A stretch of DNA of 63,042 nucleotides from Anaerolineales bacterium (GCA_016744335.1 JADGEO010000019.1:1-63042), one strand, 5' to 3'. Positions 1-9,466 are shown, counted from the first letter of the stretch. Numbers and translations: made by a program. Notes: generated by a model not told the origin, from the letters alone.

Positions 1-215
1 ATTGAATACTATAATCGCACTATGGCAAAACCCTTCAAGTGGACTTTCCAAGGCAAAGCTTTGAGAGTTTGACTTGCACTTTATTTACGCCAAGCTGTAC
101 TAGTGAAGTGCACAGAGATGGCAAGCCCAAAGTTTTGTGGTATAGTTTTGTTGACTAAAATGTACAAATGCTTGGATTTTACACTCAAGATAAACACACC
201 TGAAGGAGTTTATAG

Positions 216-2846
216 ATGGAAAATAACACACCCAATCAACCTGAAAAATTAGAACTTAGGCTGGTCGTTAAAGAAAAAGAGTTGAGTGTTGCCCCAGAGA
301 GAAGTGTTGAGTTTCACGTTGGCGTAATTAATACCAGTGCAACAGAAGACTTTGTGAGACTTTCTGTAAAGGGTATTCCTTCTGAATGGATTTCTTTTGA
401 TGAAGATGAATTGCATGTAGCCCCCGGCAAAGCAAAACAGGCTATTCTAAAAGTTCAGCCACCGCCTTTTCCTGATGGACGAGTTGGCAAATATACGTTA
501 AAAATTCAGGGGAAAAGCCGAAATACGCCTAGCTTTTTGGCGACAACACAAGCAGAATTATCTGTTGCCATATACCAGCCAGAGGGGCGGATCGGTGTAT
601 TAATTGGTGCAGTTAATTTCCCGATTATGCCTGGTTCTAGCGTTAGTGTTCCGCTATTTTTAGAAAACCGAGGCGTTTCTAGCGATGGCTTCCGTTTTGA
701 TATTACCGGTATCCCTAGAAATTGGGTTTCTACAGAATCATCGGTAACTAGATTGAAACCAGACGAAAGCAAAGAGATATTATTTACAATTAATGTGCCA
801 CGCTCCTCTGCGGCAAATGCTGGAAGAACGCCTTTTAAGGTTCAGGTTTCGAGTGAGGAAGTACCTAGCCAAAAAGTTGAAATAGCCTGTATTTTAACAG
901 TAGCAACATTTTCTAAGTTTACGGGGTCATTAAACCCTGCCGCACTTGATTCAAATCAACCGGCTCAACTAATTATTAACAATGAAGGGAACTCAGATTC
1001 TACTTATGATTTGCATTTTCAGGATATTTCTGAAAGGTTAGTTTTTGAAAAAATTACTCGTTATGCAAAAGAAGGCGGTGACCCCAACAGCCCCGAGGTT
1101 GATTTTTCTTATTCTGAGATTCTTTCTGGGCAACGCTTGCAAGTTCCTTTTGGTAAAAGTGGAGTCTTTGAATACCGCGGTCGGCTAAGATCACGCCCCT
1201 TTGTGGGGAACGAAGAAGAATATCCCTTTAACATCAACGCTATATCATCGGGAAAAGAAAAGCTAGACTTCCAATCGAAAATAACGGAGAAGGCTTTTTT
1301 GCCTCCGTGGCTTATTGCTATTCTACTCATCGGATTTATGCTTTTGTGCTTAATTGTGTTTTACCCAAAACAAGAGGATAAAAAAGCCGCAAGCGCTACC
1401 CAAACCGCTTCTTATAACCAAACTCAAGCCGCTCTTATAGGCGGAGAAGATACCGATGGCGATGGCTTACTCAACAGCGAAGAACCCCAATATGGGACAG
1501 ACCCTAATAATCCTGATACTGACGGTGATGGCTTAGGAGATGGTGACGAAGTAAAAACGTATATCACCGACCCTTTAAATGTTGACACTGAAGGCGATGG
1601 CTTAGGCGACGGTGAAGAAGTGCTAACCTATATGACCAATCCGCTCATTCCGGACACAGATGAAGATGCCCTAACGGATGGTGATGAAGTTTCCCGCCAG
1701 ACGAACCCACTTTTAGCGGATACAGATGAAGATGCGTTGACAGATGGGGCAGAGGTTGCCCTTGGCACCGACCCACTTAAGCCAGACACAGACAATGATG
1801 AATTATTGGATGGGCAAGAAAACCAAACCTGCCCTCACCCCCTTAACCCAGATTCAGATGCAGATTCAATTATTGATGGAAGAGACCTTGACCCTTGTGA
1901 TCCTAACAACCCTTCGATGACAGCAACAGCGGCGATAGAGAACCCCACAATTGTGCCAACGCAAACTACGCCAATTCCTTCTACTATCCCGCCCATTGTG
2001 CCCACAGCAACCAGTAGCGGGGGGGAATCTCCAAAATTAAGCGGAACGATTGTCTTTGAAAGTAATAGAGACGGAAATTCTGAAATTTACGTTATGGATG
2101 CGTCTAATCAGGTTGTAACGCGCATCACCAACAATGCTGCAACAGATGCACAGCCAGCCTTATCCCCCGATAAGCATGGCATTGTTTATACAAGCAATCA
2201 AGATGGCAATAACGAAATCTATCTCTCAAGTGTAGATCAAGCCGCCCCGATTAATCTAACTAACGACCCCGCTGATGATCAACTCCCAACTTGGTCATCA
2301 GACGGTAAGTGGATTGCATTTACCAGTAGCCGAGATGGAAACCAGGAAATTTATATTATGCGTAGCGATGGTACAGAACTTCGCAACCTAACTAACGATA
2401 GCGCAGACGATTCTGGTCCCGCTTGGTTTGCCCCTGGTGGCTTCTTAAGTTCCAAAGAATGGATTTTGTTTACGAGCAATCGTGATGGAAATCAAGAAGT
2501 TTATATGGTGAGAACAGATGGTTCAGATTTGAAAAACTTGACCAATAATCCTGCAAATGACCACTCCCCAACAGGCTACGATATGGGCAATATGATTGCT
2601 TTTATCTCTGACCGTGAGGGGAACTCTGAAATCTATACCATGAAAGATGATGGCGGGACACTGAAAAATATAAGCAATAGCCCCTCACAAGAATACGAGC
2701 CTAGTTATAACGCCAGTGGTGATTGGATAATTTATTCAACCGACCCGAATGGCAATATGGAACTTTACGTTATTCGAATTGATGGGAGCGAGGTATTCAA
2801 TATGACCAACCACACGGCACAAGACCGTCACCCAGATTGGCGATAA
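216..2846 (+). CDS. Membrane-anchored TSP3 / TolB-like beta-propeller protein
   Basis: An 876-residue envelope protein of unknown precise role. The first ~360 residues look like tandem Ig-like/NEW3-type beta-sandwich domains. One transmembrane helix follows near residues 367-388 (LPPWLIAILLIGFMLLCLIV). Residues ~408-560 hold about six thrombospondin type-3 calcium-binding repeats (DTDGDGLLNSEE-like). A Pro/Thr linker then leads to a C-terminal propeller of six PD40/TolB-like blades, each with a version of SNRDGNSEIYVM. I see no cleavable signal peptide, so topology is uncertain; calcium binding and the propeller suggest the C-terminal half is outside. The start is supported by the Shine-Dalgarno sequence GAAGGAG 8 nt upstream. 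The architecture is clear from the sequence, while a ligand-binding or scaffold role is inference. Confidence 0.85.
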   Translation: MENNTPNQPEKLELRLVVKEKELSVAPERSVEFHVGVINTSATEDFVRLSVKGIPSEWISFDEDELHVAPGKAKQAILKVQPPPFPDGRVGKYTLKIQGKSRNTPSFLATTQAELSVAIYQPEGRIGVLIGAVNFPIMPGSSVSVPLFLENRGVSSDGFRFDITGIPRNWVSTESSVTRLKPDESKEILFTINVPRSSAANAGRTPFKVQVSSEEVPSQKVEIACILTVATFSKFTGSLNPAALDSNQPAQLIINNEGNSDSTYDLHFQDISERLVFEKITRYAKEGGDPNSPEVDFSYSEILSGQRLQVPFGKSGVFEYRGRLRSRPFVGNEEEYPFNINAISSGKEKLDFQSKITEKAFLPPWLIAILLIGFMLLCLIVFYPKQEDKKAASATQTASYNQTQAALIGGEDTDGDGLLNSEEPQYGTDPNNPDTDGDGLGDGDEVKTYITDPLNVDTEGDGLGDGEEVLTYMTNPLIPDTDEDALTDGDEVSRQTNPLLADTDEDALTDGAEVALGTDPLKPDTDNDELLDGQENQTCPHPLNPDSDADSIIDGRDLDPCDPNNPSMTATAAIENPTIVPTQTTPIPSTIPPIVPTATSSGGESPKLSGTIVFESNRDGNSEIYVMDASNQVVTRITNNAATDAQPALSPDKHGIVYTSNQDGNNEIYLSSVDQAAPINLTNDPADDQLPTWSSDGKWIAFTSSRDGNQEIYIMRSDGTELRNLTNDSADDSGPAWFAPGGFLSSKEWILFTSNRDGNQEVYMVRTDGSDLKNLTNNPANDHSPTGYDMGNMIAFISDREGNSEIYTMKDDGGTLKNISNSPSQEYEPSYNASGDWIIYSTDPNGNMELYVIRIDGSEVFNMTNHTAQDRHPDWR

Positions 2847-2875
2847 AAGCCGCATAAATACTCTAGCTAAAAACA

Positions 2876-2916
2876 AAAAGCCCCGATACAGAACACTCTG
2901 CATCGGGGCTTTTTAT
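2876..2916. terminator. Bidirectional intrinsic terminator
   Basis: An AAAAAGCCCCGAT stem pairs with ATCGGGGCTTTTT around a short loop. It lies between two convergent genes and carries an A run on one side and a T run on the other, so it can serve both strands. Confidence 0.85.
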
Positions 2917-2938
2917 TTTTCTTCTGCACTCTTTGTAT

Positions 2939-5900
2939 CTAAGGATTTATGAAAGTTCCCTGCTCCCAATAATAGTCAAAAAATGCTTTATAGGCTTCTA
3001 CAGCCTGAGGAGAATCTGTTGCTATATTAAATTCGGTTAGCCCCCCCTCGCCAAAGGCACTGTAATGGAAATTTTGACTCCCTACTATGAGCAGTTCATC
3101 GTCTATAAGAATTGTCTTAGCATGAACAAGACCTGTGAAATATCTAACTTCAACATACTCACTTAGGCCTCGGGCTTTTACCTCAGCAATAAGAATATCC
3201 ATAGCTATTTTATTCTCGAAGCCTTCAATACCATCGTCTTCAATCAAAATACGCACATGTGCTTGTTCCTCTTCTATCGCTGTCATCAATGCGTCAATAT
3301 AAGGCGGAGCAGAGCTATAATCACAGACATCTAAAAATATATTTAGGTCACAAATCATATCAAAAGTGAAATTTACTTGAATAATATCTATAGATTCTTC
3401 AGCACTCTCTAAAGCATGAACAAGGGCGTCATCCGATTCTTTATATACCTCAGTCCTATGTAGGGTAAATGCGTTAGCCCCTGTTTCGGGAAGGTAATAT
3501 CTTAAAACTTCGGGGGTATGTTCTACAGTCGCTTCACTGCCACTGCAACTTATCCACCACAAAAACGAAGTAGAACCTAGATTAGGACAACTAACTCGAT
3601 TTGCGTCTAACCATAAATCATCAAAAGCACGCAGAGAAGATTGCGCCACAGGACCTGTTACTTCTAAGCCCAAATCTACACGTCCCTCTCCTAAATCGGA
3701 ATCATGTTCTTCAGGAAAATGAGCATATTGAAAATTAAAACCTGCCGCGGTCACATTCTTTCCATCAACAATGACCATTTTTGTATGTCCATGAGGCCAA
3801 GAGCCAGCATAATTGGCAACTTGTAAATCCCAGCCAATCTCAGGGTTGCTCATCGTTGGCACACCAGCGGAGCGCAAATCGTTAAAAACATTCCAAATTT
3901 GAGAAATTAATTTTGAGGCAGTTAATTCAGGTGGATTATCGAGCAAAATTTTCACCCTTATTCCCCGCGGATATTGCTCAGGATTTGCCTCTAGCCTGTC
4001 ATAAAGTTTTTTTATTGATCCCGCCACAACAACCCCCGGATTATCCGGGTTATTACCATCGGCTTCTGCGTCATACCACATGGTTGAGTAAACAACTTCG
4101 TACTCGGCTGTCCCTATTAACCTAGCCACTTCTTCAAAAGTGCCATCGTCTGCAGGCGGTTGCTCACTAAATTCGGGGAGGGGGTTAGGGGCATAAATCA
4201 GGCGGTCAAATTGATTTTGACAATAGGGCACCTGATAATCTTCTGAGTGAAACTCGCGCGATGCTGTTATATCTAACATATTTTGGCTGGCAAAAGAAAG
4301 CTCAACATCATCACAATTATAGGGAGCGTGCGCGGCATACTCAAGCGAATCAGCACCTTTATATAGTAGATGCAAATGATTATCGCCTCCACTTGCCAAA
4401 ACTGGCTGGCTGGCGATATTAGGCAAAGCCACAATTGCTGGGGGCGCCCAACCCTCACTGGCATTTTCACTTTCAAAAAGTACATGGCTTTCTTGAGATG
4501 CACCAGCTATGTTTTCTACACTATCTGCATACCACATCAAGCGCAAATTCTCGCCCTGAGCAAAAGCGGGGCGGCTCAGACATTGTGCGATTTCTTCAAT
4601 CTCTTGCCCCTCTTGCCAAAACTGGAGCATATTATTTTCATCACACCAAGCCACTTGCGCGCCATCTTTGTTTACCAAAACTTCAGAATTTTGCCCAACG
4701 CCAATTTTGAGCGGTGTATCCCAGTTTTCATTTTTATATTCACTCAAGTAGATTTCTTGGGATGGGATGTTGGTAAAGACCAACGAAAAACCACCTTGCG
4801 GATTTGCTGATACGCGTGCTTGTCCTAAATGAGCATCCCCCGAAACGCATCCACTTGTTGAGCTTTGGGTGCCTTCTACAACTTGCCAGCGGGTATAGGG
4901 CAGGGTTGCTGTCCCTGTTCCCCAAACCAACATGATTTCATCTGAGGGGCTAATGGCTAAACTGGGACTCTGGTTCTGCCACTGCTCAAAATCGGCACCA
5001 CAGCTTGGGTCGGTGGGGGCAGAGATAACGCTAGGGGTGGCACACTGCTCACCAGCACAAAGCAAGTAGAGGGTCTCGGTTGTCTCGTCTGCTTCTTCCA
5101 TCCAAATAATATGAGTGTTTCCTTCGCTGTCTATCACTATTTGTGGGGTAGCTGAATTTGTATCGGTTTCAGAGATGTTTTTTGGCGTTGTCCAATTTTG
5201 GGCAATGCCTGCCTCATCTTCTTGCGCGGTTGAAAGATATATCTCACCCTTTTGCGCCCAAACCGCCGAAACTAAACCGGCATCTGTGGCGAATATCGCC
5301 GTTTCGTCACTTTGCCCTAAAAGAGATTGGGCTTCAGACCAATGCGTATCTAATGTTTCAGTATCGAGGATGCTAGACAAGTTTGCTTCTGTGTTCCCAA
5401 AGGGCAATACAGCAAAAATTCGAGAGAGCAAAAAGACGACTCCGATGAAAATAATAGTGCCCCAAAAGCCCCGTTTTTGATAAAATTTACTGTTTTTAAA
5501 ATCGTTAAGTTTTTGAGTAATAAAGGCAACACCGAGGGGTTTATCTCGACCCTCTGCATAGCCCTTTTCGATGCCCAAACTATAAAATATTCCTAAAGAA
5601 AAACCGCCAAAAATACCAAAAAGAGCAAACCAGATAAGCCAGATTAGCGAATCTTCGGTACCTGCTTTTAGCTCATAAAAATAATACCAAACTCTAAGTG
5701 CTATGAGCGCTCCCGCCAAGCCAAAAGAATATGCCCCATGCACACCAAAGCGAAGACGGTTACGCCCGTATGTGGCAATGCCGAGTATATTGTTGCTAAC
5801 GAATCCAAAAACTGCGCCTACAAAGGAAAATGAAATCAAGATACCTAGCGGTGAGGGGGATTCGGGACTATAAAAGGCAAAAGTTGAGAGCAAAAAGGTG

Positions 5901-6226
5901 AGCGGGTAAAGCACAAGGGCAAAGCTGATTGCAAAGCCAAGTGCACCTTTTGAGATGTACTTTTTTTTACGCTTTGTACCATCTGCATAGCTAAGGGCTA
6001 ACCCGCCGAGTGCCCCTACAATTGCTCCGGCAAGTGCAATGACAAGGAATACCAGAATGAGGGGGATAAGAAGATGTTGCGATTCAAATAAGTTTTTAAT
6101 GGGTGCAACAATGCGCGTGCGCTTTATTAGGTTGAGAAAAGCTACTGCAAGCGGCATACCTACACCGAATCCTAACGCAGAAATCAATCCGAAGCGGAGG
6201 TGCTTATTAAGAGTGTTTTTGTTCAT
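2939..6226 (-). CDS. Polytopic membrane phospholipase-D-like protein
   Basis: A 1095-residue protein. About seven hydrophobic helices occupy residues ~10-280. A long exported-looking middle region (~290-680) resembles repeated beta-propeller blades (ATPQIVIDSEGNTHIIW type). The C-terminal ~400 residues form a PLD fold with two HKD motifs: HGHTKMVIVDG near residue 812 and VHAKTILIDD near residue 1034. PLD-family proteins hydrolyse or transfer phosphodiester bonds; two HKD motifs on one chain are the usual catalytic pair. Substrate (lipid, cardiolipin synthesis or nucleic acid) cannot be told. The fusion of a seven-helix anchor, a propeller and a PLD domain is unusual in length compared with ordinary cardiolipin synthases (~500 residues). 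It is convergent with the preceding gene and shares its terminator. Confidence 0.85.
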   Translation of the reverse strand: MNKNTLNKHLRFGLISALGFGVGMPLAVAFLNLIKRTRIVAPIKNLFESQHLLIPLILVFLVIALAGAIVGALGGLALSYADGTKRKKKYISKGALGFAISFALVLYPLTFLLSTFAFYSPESPSPLGILISFSFVGAVFGFVSNNILGIATYGRNRLRFGVHGAYSFGLAGALIALRVWYYFYELKAGTEDSLIWLIWFALFGIFGGFSLGIFYSLGIEKGYAEGRDKPLGVAFITQKLNDFKNSKFYQKRGFWGTIIFIGVVFLLSRIFAVLPFGNTEANLSSILDTETLDTHWSEAQSLLGQSDETAIFATDAGLVSAVWAQKGEIYLSTAQEDEAGIAQNWTTPKNISETDTNSATPQIVIDSEGNTHIIWMEEADETTETLYLLCAGEQCATPSVISAPTDPSCGADFEQWQNQSPSLAISPSDEIMLVWGTGTATLPYTRWQVVEGTQSSTSGCVSGDAHLGQARVSANPQGGFSLVFTNIPSQEIYLSEYKNENWDTPLKIGVGQNSEVLVNKDGAQVAWCDENNMLQFWQEGQEIEEIAQCLSRPAFAQGENLRLMWYADSVENIAGASQESHVLFESENASEGWAPPAIVALPNIASQPVLASGGDNHLHLLYKGADSLEYAAHAPYNCDDVELSFASQNMLDITASREFHSEDYQVPYCQNQFDRLIYAPNPLPEFSEQPPADDGTFEEVARLIGTAEYEVVYSTMWYDAEADGNNPDNPGVVVAGSIKKLYDRLEANPEQYPRGIRVKILLDNPPELTASKLISQIWNVFNDLRSAGVPTMSNPEIGWDLQVANYAGSWPHGHTKMVIVDGKNVTAAGFNFQYAHFPEEHDSDLGEGRVDLGLEVTGPVAQSSLRAFDDLWLDANRVSCPNLGSTSFLWWISCSGSEATVEHTPEVLRYYLPETGANAFTLHRTEVYKESDDALVHALESAEESIDIIQVNFTFDMICDLNIFLDVCDYSSAPPYIDALMTAIEEEQAHVRILIEDDGIEGFENKIAMDILIAEVKARGLSEYVEVRYFTGLVHAKTILIDDELLIVGSQNFHYSAFGEGGLTEFNIATDSPQAVEAYKAFFDYYWEQGTFINP

Positions 6227-6596
6227 AAGATTAACTTTGATTGGTTGAAGCCCAACTGGGAGAAAAAGGAGTACCTAAGGTGCAAAGCATACTTTAATCT
6301 AATGAGAAAAGCAAGAAATTGTTGGATTAAACAGCAATTAACGAAGAGCCAAGTTTTGCAAGATTTTTAAGTAGTTCAAAATCTGAGAGCTGAGGGTTGG
6401 GTTGTTCTTTATATTGGCATTTAGCTGTTTCCGTGTTTAAGCCAAAAGATGAGACCCCAAATAGTAGCATGGCGGCTCATCTTTAGAAACTTTGTTGATG
6501 GGAGCAAAGAAGTTGGTTTCACGCGTGCTCGGCAGATTTCTGTATTGCTTTATCCAAGCACTCTTTCGCCTGTCTACTTTCAAAAAACCCCTAATG
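6227..6596. other. Intergenic stretch, no recognised feature
   Basis: About 370 bases that include the upstream region of the PLD-like gene. Only short, unconvincing open frames are present; a 70-codon plus-strand frame at 6449-6661 runs antisense into the small gene that follows and has no family resemblance. Confidence 0.5.
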
Positions 6597-6776
6597 CTAT
6601 TTTGGGGCACTGGTTAATGCGAGAAATTCTTGCCATTCTTCTTCAAAAAAGTGTAAGGTGACGTTGTTGAGCTCGAGGTGATAGGTGGTTTCTCCATCGG
6701 GTTCTTCCGCTTTCCAGATGGCGTAGTTTTTAGTTTCGGCGAGGGTAGTGGTTATTGGGGCTGGTGGGGTTGTCAT
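6597..6776 (-). CDS. Small conserved-looking protein, 59 aa
   Basis: A short frame starting ATG at 6776, preceded by the Shine-Dalgarno sequence AGGAG with good spacing. The product is acidic with an aromatic core (YAIWKAEEPDGETTYHLEL, then VTLHFFEEEWQEFLAL). This pattern of alternating hydrophobic residues reads like a folded small protein rather than noise. I do not recognise the function. It ends in TAG at 6597. It lies directly downstream of a degraded gene on the same strand, so it could be an independent small gene that survived the decay of its neighbour. Confidence 0.65.
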   Translation of the reverse strand: MTTPPAPITTTLAETKNYAIWKAEEPDGETTYHLELNNVTLHFFEEEWQEFLALTSAPK

Positions 6777-6793
6777 TTTTTTCTCCTAGTTTT

Positions 6794-7015
6794 TTAGCCT
6801 ACGGGATGTTTCGTAGTGTTTGATAATAGTGTGGTTATTTTATCGTATTTTTGGAGGAGTATGTCTCAGGTTTCTGTGGAAATACGATAAGGGATGTCTA
6901 CCGTTGCGTCAGAAAGTAGATAAATTTTATCTTTAACTTGTGGATATTCTCTAAATAGGCTTCTTTTTGCTCTTGTTCCCTCGTCAAGGATAAAATCATC
7001 TTTTTCTAAAAAATA
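6794..7015 (-). pseudogene. Remnant resembling low-molecular-weight protein phosphatase C-terminus
   Basis: A minus-strand frame without a start reads RSLFREYPQVKDKIYLLSDA, then VDIPYRI, an in-frame TGA at 6866-6868, then DILLQKYDKITTLL before TAA at 6794. The layout (FP..KDKIY.L, DIPDPI-like segment, terminal helix) resembles the C-terminal third of low-molecular-weight protein-tyrosine/arginine phosphatases. The N-terminal catalytic CX5R loop is absent; a TAG stop sits immediately upstream. I interpret it as a truncated pseudogene with at least one nonsense mutation. Resemblance is from memory of the family only. Confidence 0.4.
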
Positions 7016-7082
7016 CTATATATTTTAAGCAAGGTTGGTAAAGGATTTGAGATATGAGTTACCTTAAAATCCTGTTTTCCCC

Positions 7083-7088
7083 TATAAT
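7083..7088 (+). promoter_or_regulatory. -10 box of a predicted leaderless promoter
   Basis: A perfect TATAAT lies 7 nt before the ATG at 7096, a spacing that puts the transcription start at or next to the start codon. A weak -35 (TTACCT) lies about 18 bp upstream. No Shine-Dalgarno is present. Confidence 0.55.
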
Positions 7089-7095
7089 TTGCGCC

Positions 7096-7659
7096 ATGAT
7101 ATATTCTTATGAAATTGAAGGCTTGGTAATTCAGACAGGCGATGTTATTTGTACCCGAAACGGCAAACCCGATATTTTGCCTGGTGAGTTTTGGCTATTA
7201 GTAGGTCTGCTTATTCCCGGCGATATTGACCATGTTGCCCTTTATTTGGGACCTGAAGGACGTTGTATAGAATCTGGCTCGCGCGGTGTGACTCCCTTTT
7301 CTGTAGAAAAGGGGATTTGGGATGCCGAAAAAATGACCGCCGAACGTGGTTTTTTGATAGACACCTTCCACGGAATTGCCTCTCCTTTCAAAAATCTAAA
7401 CCTCCCCGAAGATGAAGAAATACGTCAACGCAAAGTAGTAGCCGATTATTGCTTGGCGCAAATCGGTAAACCCTACAATCTCAATTTTTTAAATGCTGAA
7501 AGCGATCGCTCCTTTTATTGTAGCCAATTGGCATATAAAGCCTATCAGCAGGTGGGTATTGATTTGAACACTGGCTTGGCAATGGAGCAATTGCCCGGCA
7601 CAAATGAGATTGTATATCCTCAAGAAATCTGGGATGGCTTCGCACATAAATTGGCTTAA
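7096..7659 (+). CDS. YiiX/YebB-like permuted papain-fold hydrolase
   Basis: A 187-residue protein of the NlpC/P60-related permuted papain-like superfamily. The segment GDVICTRNG near the N-terminus, GDIDHVALYLGP with the family histidine, and FYCSQLAYKAYQQ with the cysteine-containing motif fit this group. Members hydrolyse amide or ester bonds in peptidoglycan or lipids; the substrate here is unknown. I prefer the ATG at 7096 over the one at 7054, because a TATAAT box lies between them, 7 nt upstream of 7096, and the extra 14 residues are not family-like. No signal peptide is visible, so a cytoplasmic location is likely. A strong hairpin terminator follows. Confidence 0.75.
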   Translation: MIYSYEIEGLVIQTGDVICTRNGKPDILPGEFWLLVGLLIPGDIDHVALYLGPEGRCIESGSRGVTPFSVEKGIWDAEKMTAERGFLIDTFHGIASPFKNLNLPEDEEIRQRKVVADYCLAQIGKPYNLNFLNAESDRSFYCSQLAYKAYQQVGIDLNTGLAMEQLPGTNEIVYPQEIWDGFAHKLA

Positions 7660-7678
7660 AAACTAAATATATAGATGC

Positions 7679-7718
7679 TAGAAGAACCCGTTCCCTTCAG
7701 GGGAAGGGGTTCTTCTAG
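7679..7718 (+). terminator. Hairpin terminator-like palindrome
   Basis: TAGAAGAACCCGTTCCC pairs with GGGAAGGGGTTCTTCTA. Related GAACCCGTTCCCTT text recurs near 21150 and, more diverged, at 20020-20047, so this hairpin may be a dispersed palindrome serving as a terminator. Confidence 0.6.
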
Positions 7719-7779
7719 ACTATTCTCGATAGCCTCTGACGTTTTATAGCTGAACACTTAAAATTAAAACAATAGTAAT

Positions 7780-7890
7780 CTTTAAGTAAGTGATGGCTTG
7801 GAGTCCGAAATCTCCCGATTTCGGGTTTTTAGAAAAAAGCCAAAGTCTCCAGACTTTGGACTCCCTTTCTACGAAAAAAAATCACTTACA
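7780..7890 (+). repeat. MITE-like repeat family D, copy 1
   Basis: The first 37 bases (7780-7816) match the reverse complement of 21344-21380 with one mismatch. The interior has nested palindromes (CCCGATTTCGGG; AAAGTCTCCAGACTTT). The other end shares CTACGAAAAAA with copy 2. It lies directly upstream of the HD hydrolase gene. Confidence 0.7.
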
Positions 7891-7914
7891 TATAGAACTA
7901 CGACCCTAAAAACT

Positions 7915-8559
7915 ATGCAACCAATAACAATTATCGAAGCCCGCACATGGTATACAGAAAACGATACCGTTCACGATTTTGACCACGTTCTGCGTGTTTA
8001 TCGTATGGCAGAACGCATTGCCAAAGCCGAAGGTGCAGATTTAGAAATTATCCGCGCCGCGGCTCTTTTACACGATTCTCGTGGTGCCACGCCAGGGACT
8101 GGTACAGCGAGAATGGAACATCACCAAGCCTCAGCCAAGTTTGCATCAGCGGTATTATCCGAAAAAGCTTGGGCACAGGAAAAAATATCAGCTGTCGCTC
8201 ATTGCATTTTGGCGCACCGATTCCGCAATCCTGCCGAAAAGCCAAAAACGCTTGAGGCAAAAATCATCTTCGACAGCGATAAATTAGACGCTTTAGGCGC
8301 AATTGGCGCGGCACGGGTCATTGGCTATGCCGCCATTGCAGGAACACCTTTTTACGAAAAGCCTTCGGCGCAATTTTTAGAGATTGGCAAAGAAGTTGAG
8401 GGTGAAAATCATAGTGCTTATCATGAACATCTTTATAAATTACGAAAATTGCCTGAACGAATGAACACCCTTACTGCCAGGAAAATTGCAGATGAACGCC
8501 TACGCTATTTAGACGCCTTCTTTGAAAAAATGATTGCAGAATGGGAGGGGAAAGAGTAA
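7915..8559 (+). CDS. HD-domain phosphohydrolase
   Basis: A 214-residue soluble HD-superfamily metal-dependent phosphohydrolase. The metal ligands are visible in order: HDFDHVLRVYRMA near the N-terminus, AALLHDSRG (the HD pair), HCILAHRF, and KIIFDSDKLDALG (the late Asp). This matches the YedJ/PF01966 type, which usually acts on nucleotides; the exact substrate is unknown. I start at ATG 7915 because the reading frame upstream runs through repeat family D and encodes implausible sequence. No clear Shine-Dalgarno is present. Confidence 0.8.
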   Translation: MQPITIIEARTWYTENDTVHDFDHVLRVYRMAERIAKAEGADLEIIRAAALLHDSRGATPGTGTARMEHHQASAKFASAVLSEKAWAQEKISAVAHCILAHRFRNPAEKPKTLEAKIIFDSDKLDALGAIGAARVIGYAAIAGTPFYEKPSAQFLEIGKEVEGENHSAYHEHLYKLRKLPERMNTLTARKIADERLRYLDAFFEKMIAEWEGKE

Positions 8560-8604
8560 TTTAAAGCAGAGTCTCCGTTTTTCCTCACTATTTAAGGAAT
8601 AAAA

Positions 8605-9402
8605 ATGCCAACAATTCAAACAGGAAATATCAGCACTTATTATGAGATTTCGGGTGAAGGGGAACCACTTATTTTTATTCATGGGCTTGGTTCTAGTGCC
8701 GCAGATTGGACTTTACAGACTGCGTTTTTCTCTGAGCGTTTTCAGACGATTGCCTATGATGTGCGCGGGCATGGGCAAAGCGAGAAAGCCGAGCCTCCCT
8801 ATAGCGTGCCGCTTTTCACCCAAGATTTATATCATTTATTGAATACCTTAGAGATTGAGAAGGCGCATATTGTTGGGCTTTCGATGGGTGGCTGGATTGC
8901 CTTTCAATTTGCCTTAGATTATCCAGAGATGGTTAACTCTCTCACAATTGTCAACTCGTGGGTAGATATGCGTATAAAAACATTTAGTGACCGAATAAAT
9001 TATTTTCAACGCGCTGTTCTTTTTCGATTTCTTAGCATGAGAAAAATAGGGGAAATCCTTAGCCAGCAGTTATTTATTAAGCCCGAGCAAGAGGCACTTA
9101 GGCAAGATTTAGTAGAAAAATGGGCAAAGAATCATAAGCCCTCTTATATGGCGTCTTTAAAATCGGCAATGGGGTGGTTTGTGGTCGATCGCTTGGGTGA
9201 AATCACTGCCCCCGTTTTAATGATAGCGGCAGATGAAGACTATACGCCTGTATCTGAGAAAGAAGCCTGCGCAGAGAAAATGATTAACGCTAAATCTGTA
9301 GAATTGGTTGTAATTGAAGACGCTCGCCATGCCACGCCTGTTGAAAAGCCTGAGGAATTCAATCAGGCTCTTCTTAGCTTTTTGGCGTCATTGAGGATTT
9401 GA
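8605..9402 (+). CDS. Alpha/beta-fold hydrolase
   Basis: A 265-residue soluble hydrolase. The oxyanion HG motif is in LIFIHGLGSS, the nucleophile elbow is GLSMGG, the acid is probably in DEDYTPV, and the histidine is in DARHATPVE near the end, giving a complete Ser-Asp-His triad. The length and layout fit the 3-oxoadipate enol-lactonase/esterase group of PF00561. The substrate is not predictable. AAGGAATAAAA precedes the ATG. Confidence 0.85.
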   Translation: MPTIQTGNISTYYEISGEGEPLIFIHGLGSSAADWTLQTAFFSERFQTIAYDVRGHGQSEKAEPPYSVPLFTQDLYHLLNTLEIEKAHIVGLSMGGWIAFQFALDYPEMVNSLTIVNSWVDMRIKTFSDRINYFQRAVLFRFLSMRKIGEILSQQLFIKPEQEALRQDLVEKWAKNHKPSYMASLKSAMGWFVVDRLGEITAPVLMIAADEDYTPVSEKEACAEKMINAKSVELVVIEDARHATPVEKPEEFNQALLSFLASLRI

Positions 9403-9466
9403 GGTCTTTAAAAAAACAAAGCGTGAGAAAAAAACTATAAAACCTTCAAACACTTCGTTAAAACTG

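Noticed and set aside
1..215. Upstream gene end or promoter at the start of the window
   Set aside because: TTGACT at 151 has no -10 at acceptable spacing and no frame of interest enters from the left edge; only the Shine-Dalgarno of the first gene is convincing.
4370..4810. 146-codon plus-strand frame inside the PLD-like gene
   Set aside because: Antisense shadow of a gene with complete HKD motifs and a continuous frame.
6449..6661. 70-codon plus-strand frame as a gene
   Set aside because: It overlaps the better-supported minus-strand 59-aa gene, has no Shine-Dalgarno and no protein-like pattern.
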